Assembly: GCA_002173415.2 (NCBI GenBank)
Contig: NHNK02000021.1
Span: 1 to 50,162, forward strand
Direction of reading: 5' to 3'
Origin: Marinomonas agarivorans
Lineage (GTDB): Bacteria; Pseudomonadota; Gammaproteobacteria; Pseudomonadales; Marinomonadaceae
Length of the DNA stretch: 50,162 nt
Positions 8,867-18,184 of this stretch are shown here, piece after piece. The notes below the pieces were generated by a model, which had not been told where the DNA came from, ran no database searches, and saw only the letters and a program-made list of their open reading frames with translations. Position numbers and translations under genes: made by a program. The first letter of the stretch is position 1; each line of letters opens with the position of its first letter.

Positions 8867-9490
8867 GTGATCAGAAACAGCATTATACTCGTCGCCCTTT
8901 TTTTAGTCGCTTGCTCAACACCGCCAAAGCAAGAGAAAAAAACGTTTGAATCAGTTGACGACATAAAACAATGGAGCAACTCAGGCCGTGTTGGCATCCG
9001 CACTTCTAGCGATGCGATTTCAGGGAATTTTCGTTGGTTTCATAGTGATGACAAATTTGAGTTCATCATCAGTGGGCCATTTGGGCAAGGAACAACAAAA
9101 TTACATGGCGTTCACGCACATGAACATCATCAAGATATTGAAGGGCATGAACACCATCAACACAATAGTGTCACCCTTGAATACAAAGATGTCGTTGTGA
9201 CAGGAAGCGATGCCGAAGCCTTATTGGCAGACCACCTTGGTTGGCAGTTCCCTATTTTTCAAATTTCTTATTGGGTGAAAGGCATCAAATATCCACATTC
9301 CGATGCCATTGAAGTATTTGGTAATTCTGAGCAAGGTAACCTACAACTTAATACTCTAATACAGGATGAATGGAGAATTGAATATAAACGCTATCAAGAA
9401 GTAAATGGTTTGAACTTGCCACAAAAACTGCAAGCAGAAAAACCTCCCTATCGAGTTAATCTAATCATAAACGACTGGGAATTAGAGTAA
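8867..9490 (+). CDS. lolB: Outer-membrane lipoprotein receptor LolB
   Basis: Accepts lipoproteins from periplasmic LolA and inserts them into the outer membrane. LolB is itself a lipoprotein: the signal IRNSIILVALFLVAC has a lipobox cysteine. Family landmarks are WSNSGRVGIRTSSDAISGNF, FIISGPFGQGTTKL, an LGWQFPI segment and the C-terminal PYRVNLIINDWEL. A GTG at 8867 with GGAA nine bases upstream is my preferred start; a TTG at 8852 is the alternative. Unusual: a His-rich insert (about residues 80-99, nine His in 20) follows the GPFGQGTTKL strand, where most LolB proteins have a short turn. Next gene is ispE, 21 bp downstream. Confidence 0.9.
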   Translation: MIRNSIILVALFLVACSTPPKQEKKTFESVDDIKQWSNSGRVGIRTSSDAISGNFRWFHSDDKFEFIISGPFGQGTTKLHGVHAHEHHQDIEGHEHHQHNSVTLEYKDVVVTGSDAEALLADHLGWQFPIFQISYWVKGIKYPHSDAIEVFGNSEQGNLQLNTLIQDEWRIEYKRYQEVNGLNLPQKLQAEKPPYRVNLIINDWELE

Positions 9491-9511
9491 ACATTCGACT
9501 TAAAGCATACT

Positions 9512-10396
9512 ATGACACCAACAAGTATACAGCTGCCGTCACCGGCAAAGCTTAATCTGTTTCTACACATCATTGGCCGTAGAGATGATGGCTACCATCA
9601 ATTACAAACTTTATTCCAATTTATTGATCTATGTGATTTGTTGACATTCCGTTTGACAAAAGAAGACAGAATCGATTTAACAACACCGGTTACAGGCGTT
9701 GCCAATGATGACAATTTAATCGTGCAAGCAGCAAAAAAACTATTGCCCTACCGAGCAAAACAAGCGACACAAGGTGTAAAGATAAGCATACAAAAACAGC
9801 TCCCTATGGGGGGAGGTATTGGCGGTGGAAGTTCTAATGCCGCAACAACTTTATTAGCACTGAATCAGTTATGGCAATGCCATTTAACCTTAGAGCAATT
9901 GGCCGATATTGGCGTATCGCTAGGTGCCGATGTCCCCATTTTCATTTTTGGTAAAAGTGCGTTTGCAGAAGGCGTTGGTGAGCAATTAACAGAAATTCAT
10001 CCTCCAGAATCTTACTACTTATTATTAAAGCCCAATTGCGAAGTAAAAACAGAGCAAATTTTTATGGATAAAGGTTTGACAAGAGACACCCCTGCCATCA
10101 AAATATCGCACGTTTTGAAGCTGGATGGGCATAACGATTGTCTGGATGTAGTCAGAAGACATAGTCCTGAAGTTAATGACGCGTATATTTGGCTTAAAAA
10201 TCAAGCAGATGCAAAATTAACTGGTACAGGCTCATGCCTTTTTGCTGAATTTAGCAGTCGGGATAAGGCAGCAAGTATTAGAGAAAATGTTCCCAAGCCA
10301 TGGTTAGCATGGGTATGTCAGGGACACAATGTTTCTCCAACACATAAAGTACTTGACCAGTGGATGAAAGATTTTTGGGGTATAGCCAAGCGGTAA
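9512..10396 (+). CDS. ispE: 4-diphosphocytidyl-2-C-methyl-D-erythritol kinase
   Basis: GHMP-family kinase that phosphorylates CDP-methylerythritol in the MEP isoprenoid pathway. It begins with LPSPAKLNLFLHIIGRRDDG, where the conserved Lys/Asn substrate contacts lie. The ATP-binding loop is PMGGGIGGGSSNAAT (about residues 95-109), followed by LGADVPIFIFG with the catalytic Asp. 294 residues, near the usual 283. The last seven codons and the stop lie inside the following tRNA-Gln gene. Part of the lolB-ispE-tRNA-prs run. Confidence 0.96.
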   Translation: MTPTSIQLPSPAKLNLFLHIIGRRDDGYHQLQTLFQFIDLCDLLTFRLTKEDRIDLTTPVTGVANDDNLIVQAAKKLLPYRAKQATQGVKISIQKQLPMGGGIGGGSSNAATTLLALNQLWQCHLTLEQLADIGVSLGADVPIFIFGKSAFAEGVGEQLTEIHPPESYYLLLKPNCEVKTEQIFMDKGLTRDTPAIKISHVLKLDGHNDCLDVVRRHSPEVNDAYIWLKNQADAKLTGTGSCLFAEFSSRDKAASIRENVPKPWLAWVCQGHNVSPTHKVLDQWMKDFWGIAKR

Positions 10397-10450
10397 GGCA
10401 ACAGGTTTTGATCCTGTCATGCGTTGGTTCGAATCCAGCTACCCCAGCCA
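10376..10450 (+). tRNA. tRNA-Gln (anticodon TTG)
   Basis: 75 nt with encoded CCA. The acceptor 5' strand TGGGGTA pairs with the 3' strand TACCCCA. The anticodon loop is GTTTTGAT with TTG anticodon, and the T-arm contains GGTTCGAATCC. It differs from the two copies near 14 kb by A instead of C at position 9. The first 21 bases overlap the 3' end of ispE, so the tRNA must be cut from the ispE-prs transcript or have its own promoter within ispE. Confidence 0.96.
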
Positions 10451-10489
10451 TATTTTATATTCATCACGATAATACAAAGGGTATTTACA

Positions 10490-11437
10490 GTGTCCAAGTT
10501 GATGGTTTTTACCGGTAATGCTAACCCCGAACTAGCACGTAGAGTAGTAAGACGACTTGGCCTACCGATGGGTAATGCGACCGTTGGTAAGTTCAGCGAT
10601 GGTGAAATTACAGTTGAGATTAACGAAAACGTCCGTGGTAAGGACGTTTTTATTATTCAATCGACTTGTGCTCCGAGCAACGACAATTTGATGGAACTGA
10701 TCGTGATGGCAGATGCATTACGTAGAGCATCTGCTGTACGAGTCACTGCCGTTATACCCTATTTTGGTTATGCACGCCAAGATCGTCGAGTACGATCAGC
10801 CCGTGTACCAATAACCGCAAAAGTCGTTGCTGATATGATTTCTGCTGTTGGTATTAATCGTGTGCTAACAGTAGATTTGCACGCAGATCAAATTCAAGGT
10901 TTTTTTGATATTCCAGTTGATAACGTTTACGCAACACCGCTTTTACTGGACGATCTGCAAAGACAAAACTACGAAAACATCAGTGTTGTTTCTCCTGATG
11001 TGGGTGGCGTTGTCAGAGCAAGAGCATTTGCAAAACTATTAGATGACGCAGACCTTGCCATTATTGATAAGCGTCGCCCAAGAGCAAATGAAGCTCAGAT
11101 TATGCACTTAATTGGTGATGTCGCAGGTAAGACCTGTGTACTCGTCGATGATATGTGTGATACCGGCGGAACGTTATGTGCCGCTGCGGTAGCATTAAAA
11201 GAACATGGGGCCGAACGAGTATTAGCATACTGTACACACCCTATTTTGTCGGGCAAGGCAATTGAAAATATCAATCAATCAGTGCTGGATGAATTGGTGG
11301 TAACAGATACTATTCCGTTAAGCCAAGAGGCATTAGAGTGCCCTCGCATTCGCCAACTATCCATGTCGGATATTATGGCTGAGGCTGTTCGTCGTGTCTG
11401 CAACGAAGAGTCTATTAGTGCTATGTTTGGGGCCTAA
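10490..11437 (+). CDS. prs: Ribose-phosphate pyrophosphokinase
   Basis: Makes PRPP from ribose-5-phosphate and ATP for nucleotide, histidine and tryptophan synthesis. The GTG start at 10490, with AAAGGG nine bases upstream, gives 315 residues, the exact length of E. coli Prs, and the N-terminus [18 protein letters not shown]. Key motifs: the flexible-loop [27 protein letters not shown], the Mg/phosphate region DKRRP, and the PRPP-binding loop [13 protein letters not shown]. It lies between tRNA-Gln and rplY, as in pseudomonads. Confidence 0.97.
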   Translation: MSKLMVFTGNANPELARRVVRRLGLPMGNATVGKFSDGEITVEINENVRGKDVFIIQSTCAPSNDNLMELIVMADALRRASAVRVTAVIPYFGYARQDRRVRSARVPITAKVVADMISAVGINRVLTVDLHADQIQGFFDIPVDNVYATPLLLDDLQRQNYENISVVSPDVGGVVRARAFAKLLDDADLAIIDKRRPRANEAQIMHLIGDVAGKTCVLVDDMCDTGGTLCAAAVALKEHGAERVLAYCTHPILSGKAIENINQSVLDELVVTDTIPLSQEALECPRIRQLSMSDIMAEAVRRVCNEESISAMFGA

Positions 11438-11508
11438 TAAAACCAAACACGAGTTCGGGGCCGGTCGCAGCTTTGGACAATTTAAACTTAAAAACTAAGG
11501 TGATTATT

Positions 11509-12087
11509 ATGTCATTAACTATCAGCGCAGTATTACGCTCTGAAGAAGGTAAAGGTGCGAGCCGCCGCCTTCGTAAACAGGATGTTGTTCCTGGTGTTAT
11601 TTATGGTGGTAAAAACAAACCTAAATCTATTTCTTTCGCAAACAACGAGTTGAAAAAAGCAATTGAAAACCAAGACTTTTTCACTAGCGTTATCGAAGTA
11701 GAAATTGACGGTAAAAAAGAAAAAGCCATTGTTAAAGCACTACAACGTCACCCTGCTAGCCCTGCGGTTATGCATGTTGACTTATTACGTGTACAAAAAA
11801 CACGTCCTTTAACAACGCGCATCCCACTAAATTTCATCAATGTCTCCTCTTCTGATGGTGTTAAAAGCCAAGGTGGTCGTTTAACTGTTGAGATGAAGCT
11901 AGCGGAAGTTCGCTGCTTGCCAGACAATCTACCAGCTGCACTTGATGTTGATTGTGGCAACGCACAATTAGGTGACATTTATCACTTATCTGACGTGCAA
12001 TTACCAAAAGGCGTTGAATTAGTTTCTCTTTTAAAAGGTAACGATCACAACCAGCCTATTGCTCGTATCAGTAAAGCTAAACGTTAA
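11509..12087 (+). CDS. rplY: 50S ribosomal protein L25/Ctc
   Basis: Binds 5S rRNA. The ATG at 11509 with AAGGTGA at 11497-11503 gives 192 residues, so this is the long two-domain Ctc form rather than the short 94-residue E. coli L25. The N-terminal L25 domain (ISAVLRSEEGKGASRRLRKQ, then VPGVIYGGK) is followed by the TL5-type beta domain (about 95-192, with DVQLPKGVEL). Followed by pth after 21 bp; the rplY-pth-ychF order is widely conserved. Confidence 0.96.
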   Translation: MSLTISAVLRSEEGKGASRRLRKQDVVPGVIYGGKNKPKSISFANNELKKAIENQDFFTSVIEVEIDGKKEKAIVKALQRHPASPAVMHVDLLRVQKTRPLTTRIPLNFINVSSSDGVKSQGGRLTVEMKLAEVRCLPDNLPAALDVDCGNAQLGDIYHLSDVQLPKGVELVSLLKGNDHNQPIARISKAKR

Positions 12088-12108
12088 TCTGTTTAAGGCG
12101 CCATTATT

Positions 12109-12693
12109 TTGTCGGATTTCAAACTACTTGTTGGTCTTGGTAATCCTGGTAATGAGTATGAAAATACTCGTCATAATGCTGGCGCACAGTGGATTGAAGC
12201 ATTGGCTCAACAGAGCCAATGCCCTCTTCGATTAGAAAAAAAATTCTCTGGTTACTTCGGCAAAGTTTATATAGGTGGTGAGGATCGTTACTTATTGATT
12301 CCAACTACCTATATGAATTTAAGTGGAAAAGCCGTTCAAGCCGTCTGTCAGTTCTATAAAATTCCTCCTGAACAAGTCCTTGTTATTCATGATGAACTAG
12401 ACATTCCACCTGGCACAATGAAAATAAAACGTGGTGGAGGTCATGGTGGCCACAATGGCTTAAAAGACATTATTAGCAAGCTAGCCAACAATAGAGATTT
12501 TGGACGCTTACGCTTAGGTATCGGCCATCCCGGCCATAGCAGTCAAGTTGCAAGTTATGTTTTAACCAAGGCTCCACAAAAGGAATTTAAGCAACTTGAA
12601 GACACTGTTCATGAATCATTGCGCTATATCGAAGATATTATTGCAGGTGATTTACCACCTGTAATGAATAAATTACATAGTTTCAAAGCATAA
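12109..12693 (+). CDS. pth: Peptidyl-tRNA hydrolase
   Basis: Recycles peptidyl-tRNAs released by drop-off. 194 residues. Conserved elements: [17 protein letters not shown] with the catalytic His22, the [10 protein letters not shown] substrate region, [10 protein letters not shown] with the key Asp, and [12 protein letters not shown]. The start is TTG at 12109, with AAGGCG about nine bases upstream; no better in-frame ATG fits the conserved N-terminus. Between rplY and ychF. Confidence 0.96.
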   Translation: MSDFKLLVGLGNPGNEYENTRHNAGAQWIEALAQQSQCPLRLEKKFSGYFGKVYIGGEDRYLLIPTTYMNLSGKAVQAVCQFYKIPPEQVLVIHDELDIPPGTMKIKRGGGHGGHNGLKDIISKLANNRDFGRLRLGIGHPGHSSQVASYVLTKAPQKEFKQLEDTVHESLRYIEDIIAGDLPPVMNKLHSFKA

Positions 12694-12769
12694 TCCTAAC
12701 TTTTGACAGGATTACATTAACGTACAAATCAGACACTTATCGCTGATTTTTTGCAAATGGGTTTTTATC

Positions 12770-13861
12770 ATGGGTTTTAAATGTGGAATTGTTGGTCTTC
12801 CTAACGTAGGTAAATCAACATTATTTAATGCACTAACAAAAGCAGGTATTGGCGCAGAAAACTTCCCTTTCTGTACAATTGAACCTAACGCAGGTGTCGT
12901 GGCTATGCCTGACCCACGCTTAGATGCTCTAGCCGATATAGTCAAACCTGAAAAAGTACTGGCTACAACAATGGAGTTTGTCGATATTGCAGGCTTGGTT
13001 GAAGGTGCATCAAAAGGCGAAGGTTTAGGCAATAAGTTTCTGGCCAATATTCGTGAAACAGATGCCATTGCGCATGTTGTTCGTTGTTTTGAAGACGACA
13101 ATGTTATCCATGTTGCCAACCATGTTAATCCTAAAGCAGACATTGAAGTAATCAATCTAGAATTGATTTTTGCAGATTTAGAGTCCGTCGAAAAACAACT
13201 TCTACGTGTTAGTAAAAATGCCAAAAGCGGCAATAAAGAAGCGCTAGCAGCAAAAGCATTTTTGGAAAGAATAAAAACGCATTTAGAAGATGGTCACCCA
13301 GTGCGTACCCTTGAATTAACAGATGACGAAAGCAAAGAAGTAAAACTACTGCATTTGTTAACGACTAAGCCAACTATGTATATCGCTAACGTTGCTGAAG
13401 ATGGTTTTGAAAACAACCCTTACTTAGATCAAGTAAAAGCGATCGCAGAAGCCGAAGGCGCCATGCTGGTGCCAATTTGTAACCAACTAGAGGCAGAAAT
13501 TTCAGAGCTTGATCCAGAAGAGATGAAAGAGTTTCTTGACGAGATGGGAATGTCTGAACCTGGTCTTGATCGTGTTATTCGAGCTGGGTACGAATTATTG
13601 GGGCTACACACTTACTTCACAGCTGGTGTAAAAGAAGTCAGGGCATGGACAGTAAAACAAGCAGCAACCGCCCCACAAGCAGCCGGAGTGATCCACACAG
13701 ACTTCGAGAAAGGTTTCATTCGCGCAGAAGTTGTAAGCTATGATGATTTTATTCACTATTCAGGTGAAAACGGTGCAAAGGAAGCCGGAAAGTGGCGCTT
13801 GGAAGGGAAAGACTATGTCGTCAAAGATGGCGATGTTATGCATTTCCGCTTCAATGTATAA
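12770..13861 (+). CDS. ychF: Redox/ribosome-associated ATPase YchF (OLA1)
   Basis: An Obg-family P-loop protein that prefers ATP over GTP and binds ribosomes. 363 residues, as in E. coli. It begins [20 protein letters not shown] (Walker A), with the switch FPFCTIEPN, the G3 motif [17 protein letters not shown], a coiled-coil insertion (about 130-200) and the C-terminal TGS domain (from about residue 278, ending [12 protein letters not shown]). The NxxE-type motif in place of NKxD is typical of YchF. Ends the rplY-pth-ychF run. Confidence 0.96.
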   Translation: MGFKCGIVGLPNVGKSTLFNALTKAGIGAENFPFCTIEPNAGVVAMPDPRLDALADIVKPEKVLATTMEFVDIAGLVEGASKGEGLGNKFLANIRETDAIAHVVRCFEDDNVIHVANHVNPKADIEVINLELIFADLESVEKQLLRVSKNAKSGNKEALAAKAFLERIKTHLEDGHPVRTLELTDDESKEVKLLHLLTTKPTMYIANVAEDGFENNPYLDQVKAIAEAEGAMLVPICNQLEAEISELDPEEMKEFLDEMGMSEPGLDRVIRAGYELLGLHTYFTAGVKEVRAWTVKQAATAPQAAGVIHTDFEKGFIRAEVVSYDDFIHYSGENGAKEAGKWRLEGKDYVVKDGDVMHFRFNV

Positions 13862-13911
13862 CTTTTTGAGTTTATTAAGGAAAAGTTCAGAAAAGGACTT
13901 GACCAGATAAA

Positions 13912-13932
13912 GCGATATATGAATAATATCGC
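13912..13932. terminator. Hairpin after ychF (weak terminator candidate)
   Basis: GCGATAT at 13912-13918 pairs with ATATCGC at 13926-13932 around a 7-nt loop, 50 bp after the ychF stop and before the tRNA cluster. No T-run follows, so it may be a processing or stabilising hairpin rather than an intrinsic terminator. Confidence 0.3.
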
Positions 13933-13981
13933 ACCTCAGAGACTGGCGCTGTTTTACAACTAAGCCGTTTCTATCTTTTGT

Positions 13982-14056
13982 TGGGGTATCGCCAAGCGGT
14001 AAGGCAACAGGTTTTGATCCTGTCATGCGTTGGTTCGAATCCAGCTACCCCAGCCA
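13982..14056 (+). tRNA. tRNA-Gln (anticodon TTG), copy 2
   Basis: 75 nt including CCA; same as the copy at 14198 and one base different (position 9, C for A) from the ispE-linked copy. Cloverleaf arms pair fully by eye. First gene of a duplicated Gln-Met tRNA module. Confidence 0.97.
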
Positions 14057-14108
14057 CGTTTTAGTACTAATATTTTGCATATTTATACTAAAACAAAAAT
14101 GGCATCAC

Positions 14109-14185
14109 GGCTATGTAGCTCAGTTGGTTAGAGCACATCACTCATAATGATGGGGTCACTAGTTCGAATCTAGTCATAGCCACCA
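14109..14185 (+). tRNA. tRNA-Met, elongator type (anticodon CAT)
   Basis: 77 nt including CCA. The sequence is nearly collinear with E. coli elongator tRNA-Met (GGCTA-GTAGCTCAGTTGG start, CTCATAATGATGGGG anticodon region). The acceptor begins with a G-C pair and the anticodon stem lacks the three G-C pairs of initiator tRNA, so this is neither fMet nor the lysidine-type Ile tRNA. Confidence 0.95.
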
Positions 14186-14197
14186 TAACCAAATAAA

Positions 14198-14272
14198 TGG
14201 GGTATCGCCAAGCGGTAAGGCAACAGGTTTTGATCCTGTCATGCGTTGGTTCGAATCCAGCTACCCCAGCCA
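14198..14272 (+). tRNA. tRNA-Gln (anticodon TTG), copy 3
   Basis: 75 nt including CCA, identical to 13982-14056. It begins 12 bp after the first tRNA-Met and opens the second unit of the tandem Gln-Met duplication. Confidence 0.97.
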
Positions 14273-14296
14273 TTTGCTCCGACACTTAATCCCTTT

Positions 14297-14373
14297 GGCT
14301 ATGTAGCTCAGTTGGTTAGAGCACATCACTCATAATGATGGGGTCACTAGTTCGAATCTAGTCATAGCCACCA
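14297..14373 (+). tRNA. tRNA-Met, elongator type (anticodon CAT), copy 2
   Basis: 77 nt including CCA, identical to 14109-14185. The 24-bp spacer to the preceding tRNA-Gln differs from the 52-bp spacer of the first unit, so the duplication is old or the spacers are free to drift. Confidence 0.95.
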
Positions 14374-14523
14374 CTTTCCCTTAAGAAATTTTTCTACAAA
14401 AAAGCACTATTTCATATTTCCAGTTGGTTATTAAGTTGATACAAACACTTCATTTATGGCTTTTAATTACCTAAATTATACATATTTCTTACATTTTTCT
14501 GTTTTTTCGAGCTAATATAACTT

Positions 14524-14529
14524 TATAAT
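14524..14529 (+). promoter_or_regulatory. -10 element candidate for the outer-membrane protein gene
   Basis: A perfect TATAAT lies 46 bp before the ATG in a very AT-rich 200-bp spacer. No convincing -35 is seen at 17 bp. A 6-bp inverted repeat (TGTTAA at about 14533, TTAACA at about 14556) lies between it and the AAAGGAACC ribosome-binding site. Confidence 0.4.
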
Positions 14530-14574
14530 CCCTGTTAATAACAATGTTTTACTGTTAACACAAAGGAACCTACT

Positions 14575-15282
14575 ATGAAACCTGCTGTTCTTGTCAGTTC
14601 AATGCTTATTGCCGCCAGCGCTCATGCTGACTTTTTTGGCGCTACACTAGAAGCTGGTATTTACGATCCTGATGCTGAACTTACTTTGATTGATGATGGC
14701 CTTCCTGCTTCGACAACAAACTCTGCTTCCATGTCAGGCGAGAAAGGTTCTTATTATGGGATTGCCTTAGAGCACCCTATTCCTTTAATTCCTAATCTGC
14801 GTGTGCAAGGTACTGAATTAGTTTCTGAAGGTAGTATCTCGACAACATTTAACAGTAGTGTTGTAAATAATGTTGATGCCAAACTGGATTTATCTCACAC
14901 CGACTACACAGCTTATTATGAATTGCTTGATGGTCTTTTCTGGTTGCATTTTGATATAGGCGTCACACTTCGTGATTATGAAGGTTCAGCAACAGTTGAT
15001 AATGATACTAAAGACTTTGCAGCCATTATCCCTATGAGTTACATTGCTCCTGCCATTTCTATCCCTGGAACAGGTTTAACTATTGGCGGTGAAATTAAGT
15101 CTTTATCTATCGGTGATAACAGTATTACGGATACAACTTGGAAACTGAAATGGGATTCTGGTTTTATTTTCGGTGTTGAAGCAGGCATTCGCAACCATGA
15201 AGTTACTCTGGATGATGCTGATGGCTTGGATATCGAAAGCACAAACGAAGGTGCTTTTGTGGGTGTTGTATTAGACTTTTAA
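14575..15282 (+). CDS. Outer-membrane beta-barrel protein (TIGR04219-like)
   Basis: 235 residues with a signal peptide (MKPAVLVSSMLIAASAHA, cleavage before DFFGATLEAGIY). The mature part is a run of alternating hydrophobic strands ending in phenylalanine (GAFVGVVLDF), the signature for BAM-assembled outer-membrane barrels. The N-terminal LEAGIYDPDAEL motif and overall layout match the TIGR04219 family, common in Marinomonas and Vibrio; its transport role is unknown. It stands alone with its own promoter region and a strong terminator. Confidence 0.8.
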   Translation: MKPAVLVSSMLIAASAHADFFGATLEAGIYDPDAELTLIDDGLPASTTNSASMSGEKGSYYGIALEHPIPLIPNLRVQGTELVSEGSISTTFNSSVVNNVDAKLDLSHTDYTAYYELLDGLFWLHFDIGVTLRDYEGSATVDNDTKDFAAIIPMSYIAPAISIPGTGLTIGGEIKSLSIGDNSITDTTWKLKWDSGFIFGVEAGIRNHEVTLDDADGLDIESTNEGAFVGVVLDF

Positions 15283-15312
15283 TTGTTCTTTTCTTAAGCC
15301 TACTGTAATACG

Positions 15313-15349
15313 AAAAAACCTCACTTCATTATTGAAGTGAGGTTTTTTT
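15313..15349. terminator. Bidirectional intrinsic terminator
   Basis: AAAAAACCTCACTTCA, a short loop and TGAAGTGAGGTTTTTT form a perfect stem of at least 10 bp flanked by A and T runs. It lies between the plus-strand outer-membrane protein gene and the convergent clpB, and can serve both. Confidence 0.92.
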
Positions 15350-15402
15350 ATTATTTATTACTCGCTGTTGTCTTTATTGCTCACTGTTCTAGAGGAAGAG
15401 TG

Positions 15403-17985
15403 CTACTTTTTTGAAAAGGTTATTTTTCCAGCATCTTCGCTACCAATAATGGTATCACCAACAACAAATTTGCTTGCCAGTAAATCATTAGCCAATGGGT
15501 TTTCAATCTGACTTTGAATAGCCCGTTTTAATGGCCTTGCACCATAGATTGGGTCATAACCTACTTCTGCTAGTTTATCTAAAGCGCTATCTGTTATTTC
15601 CAGCGACATGCCTAGTTCTTTCACCCGTTCATTTAAGTGCTGAAGTTGAATTTTTGCGATGCCATGAATTTGGTTAGCCAATAACGGATGGAAGACAACT
15701 GTTTCGTCAATCCGGTTAATAAATTCAGGTCGAAAATAATTGCCTACCTCAGCCATTACTTTGGCTTTAATGTCTTCATACTGTTCGTCTGAGCGATATT
15801 CTTGCAACACGTCAGAGCCAAGGTTAGATGTCATCACGATGACCGTATTACGAAAGTCAACAGTACGGCCCTGTCCATCGGTTAAGCGACCATCATCCAA
15901 TACTTGGAGAAGAATATTGAAAACATCTGGATGAGCTTTCTCGACTTCATCCAACAACAAGACAGAATAAGGTCGGCGTCGTACCGCTTCGGTTAGATAG
16001 CCACCTTCTTCATGGCCAACATAGCCTGGAGGCGCCCCAATCAAACGAGCGACAGAATGTTTTTCCATAAACTCCGACATATCCACTCGCACCATTGCAG
16101 CCTCACTATCGAATAGAAACTTCGCCAGAGATTTGCATAGTTCCGTTTTCCCAACGCCTGTAGGCCCTAAAAATAAAAAGGAGCCATTAGGTCTGTTTGG
16201 ATCAGCCAAGCCGGACCTAGAGCGTCTCACAGCGTTAGCAACCGCATTAACTGCTTCTTCTTGACCAATAACCGATTGATGTAGTTCATCCTCCATGCGC
16301 AGTAATTTGTCCCGTTCTCCTTCAAGCATTTTATCCACAGGAATGCCTGTCCAGCGTGAAATAACTGTAGCAATTTCTTCTTCTGAAACACGATTTTTCA
16401 ATAGTTGTGTTTTCTGATCTTCTTCCTCTGCTTGGGTCGCTTGTTCAATTTCAGCTTCCAACATAGGTATCACACCGTATTGCAGTTCTGACATTTTCGC
16501 CAAGTTACCGGAGCGGCGCGCTTCTTCCATTTCTTGACGCACTGACTCTAGCTCTTCCTTTAGTTTTTGCGCTCCCTGTACCATGGCTTTTTCAGAGTTC
16601 CAAATTTCTTCTAAATCTGAAAATTGTTTTTCCAGACTTTCAATGTCTTTTTCCAACTCTTTTAATCTGGCTTTCGAGGCTTTGTCCTTCTCTTTCTTGA
16701 GCGCTTCTTTTTCTATTTTGAGCTGAATTAAACGACGTTCTAAACGGTCCATATGTTCTGGCTTAGAGTCCATTTCCATACGGATACGGCTACCCGCTTC
16801 ATCAATCAAATCAATGGCCTTATCTGGCAATTGTCTATCGGTGATATAGCGTTGCGATAATTTAGCCGCCGCAATAATGGCTGAGTCGGTAATCTCAATA
16901 CCATGATGCACTTCATAACGTTCTTTAAGGCCACGTAATATCGCAATCGTGTCTGGCACACTAGGCTCTTCAACCAGCACTTTTTGAAATCGTCTTTCAA
17001 GTGCTGCGTCTTTTTCAATATAAGTACGGTACTCATCCAGAGTGGTTGCACCAACGCAATGCAGTTCGCCACGGGCCAAGGCCGGTTTCAGCATATTGCC
17101 TGCATCCATTGATCCTTCTGACTTGCCTGCCCCAACCATAGTATGGATTTCATCGATAAAGAGAATAATTTGCCCTTCTTGTTTCGACAGTTCATTAAGC
17201 ACAGCCTTTAGGCGTTCTTCAAATTCCCCGCGATATTTCGCACCTGCAATCAATGCGCCCATATCAAGTGCGAGCACCCGCTTGTCTTTTAAACCTTCTG
17301 GAATCTCACCATTGATAATTCGCTGGGCAAGGCCTTCTGCAATGGCTGTTTTCCCAACCCCTGGCTCACCAATTAATACAGGATTATTTTTCCGACGCCT
17401 TTGCAATACTTGTATCGTGCGGCGTATTTCATCATCTCGGCCAATAACAGGGTCAAGGCGACCTTCCGCAGCCCTAGCCGTTAAGTCGACGGTGTATTTA
17501 TCAAGCGCTTGGCGGCTTTCTTCGGCATCGGGATCGTTAACACCTTCTCCACCACGAATTTGATCAATCACAGCGGCAATGTCGATCTTTGTTACGCCAG
17601 TGCCAGATAACAGTTTCGCTACCGCATCTTTACTGTCAAACATGGCTAATAAAATCAGTTCAGAGGAGATATACTGGTCTTTGCGTTTCTGAGCTTCTTT
17701 ATCTGCTAGGTTCAATAAGCGACCTAATTCGGACGACATCTGTACATTACCATCATGCTCTTTCATGACAGGTAGCTGGTCTAATACGTTATCCAGTTCA
17801 CTTTTAAACGCCTTCAGCTGAACACCGGCTTGTTGCAAAATAGGCCGAATACTGCCCCCTTTTTGTTCAATCAAGGCCAATAGTAAGTGAACAGGTTCTA
17901 TGGATGTATGATCTTTCCCTAGTGCAATGGATTGGGAATCCGACAAGGCGACCTGAAGTTTGCTGGTTAAACGGTCAATTCTCAT
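15403..17985 (-). CDS. clpB: Chaperone ClpB (Hsp100 disaggregase)
   Basis: Hexameric AAA+ disaggregase that works with DnaK to rescue aggregated proteins. 860 residues, near the E. coli 857. In order: Clp N-domain (1-145), AAA-1 with Walker [14 protein letters not shown] and Walker [15 protein letters not shown], the long coiled-coil M-domain (about 410-525, rich in [11 protein letters not shown]), and AAA-2 with [30 protein letters not shown] and the sensor-2 [11 protein letters not shown] sigma32-like promoter lies about 100 bp upstream. Confidence 0.98.
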   Translation of the reverse strand: MRIDRLTSKLQVALSDSQSIALGKDHTSIEPVHLLLALIEQKGGSIRPILQQAGVQLKAFKSELDNVLDQLPVMKEHDGNVQMSSELGRLLNLADKEAQKRKDQYISSELILLAMFDSKDAVAKLLSGTGVTKIDIAAVIDQIRGGEGVNDPDAEESRQALDKYTVDLTARAAEGRLDPVIGRDDEIRRTIQVLQRRRKNNPVLIGEPGVGKTAIAEGLAQRIINGEIPEGLKDKRVLALDMGALIAGAKYRGEFEERLKAVLNELSKQEGQIILFIDEIHTMVGAGKSEGSMDAGNMLKPALARGELHCVGATTLDEYRTYIEKDAALERRFQKVLVEEPSVPDTIAILRGLKERYEVHHGIEITDSAIIAAAKLSQRYITDRQLPDKAIDLIDEAGSRIRMEMDSKPEHMDRLERRLIQLKIEKEALKKEKDKASKARLKELEKDIESLEKQFSDLEEIWNSEKAMVQGAQKLKEELESVRQEMEEARRSGNLAKMSELQYGVIPMLEAEIEQATQAEEEDQKTQLLKNRVSEEEIATVISRWTGIPVDKMLEGERDKLLRMEDELHQSVIGQEEAVNAVANAVRRSRSGLADPNRPNGSFLFLGPTGVGKTELCKSLAKFLFDSEAAMVRVDMSEFMEKHSVARLIGAPPGYVGHEEGGYLTEAVRRRPYSVLLLDEVEKAHPDVFNILLQVLDDGRLTDGQGRTVDFRNTVIVMTSNLGSDVLQEYRSDEQYEDIKAKVMAEVGNYFRPEFINRIDETVVFHPLLANQIHGIAKIQLQHLNERVKELGMSLEITDSALDKLAEVGYDPIYGARPLKRAIQSQIENPLANDLLASKFVVGDTIIGSEDAGKITFSKK

Positions 17986-18085
17986 TATTTATCCTCATGA
18001 ATATCAATAATCCGGCATCAATCCTCATCAAAATACCGCTGAGTAGGATGAGCCTAGGTGGTAGTGAATCATTTGTTAATAAGGT

Positions 18086-18113
18086 TAATGGGTACGGACT
18101 TATCGAATTCAAT
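18086..18113 (-). promoter_or_regulatory. Putative sigma32 (RpoH) promoter for clpB
   Basis: On the minus strand the sequence reads ATTGAA, 14 bases, then ACCCATTA, close to the heat-shock consensus CTTGAA-N13-15-CCCCATNT. It is about 100 bp upstream of the clpB ATG, where a class I heat-shock promoter would be expected. A GTGTCA-A6-TGACAC inverted repeat (18120-18137) sits just upstream. Confidence 0.6.
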
Positions 18114-18184
18114 TGACCAGTGTCAAAAAAATGACACCAGCTAGTTAATAGCAAATAATGCATGGTAATTCGTATTGAAAAATA

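Noticed and set aside
12712-13233. 173-codon open frame on the minus strand opposite ychF
   Set aside because: It is fully antisense to a clearly conserved gene, has a low-complexity Ser/Thr-rich translation and no ribosome-binding site.
17042-17563. 173-codon open frame on the plus strand opposite clpB
   Set aside because: Antisense to the conserved AAA-1 region of ClpB; composition typical of a shadow frame.
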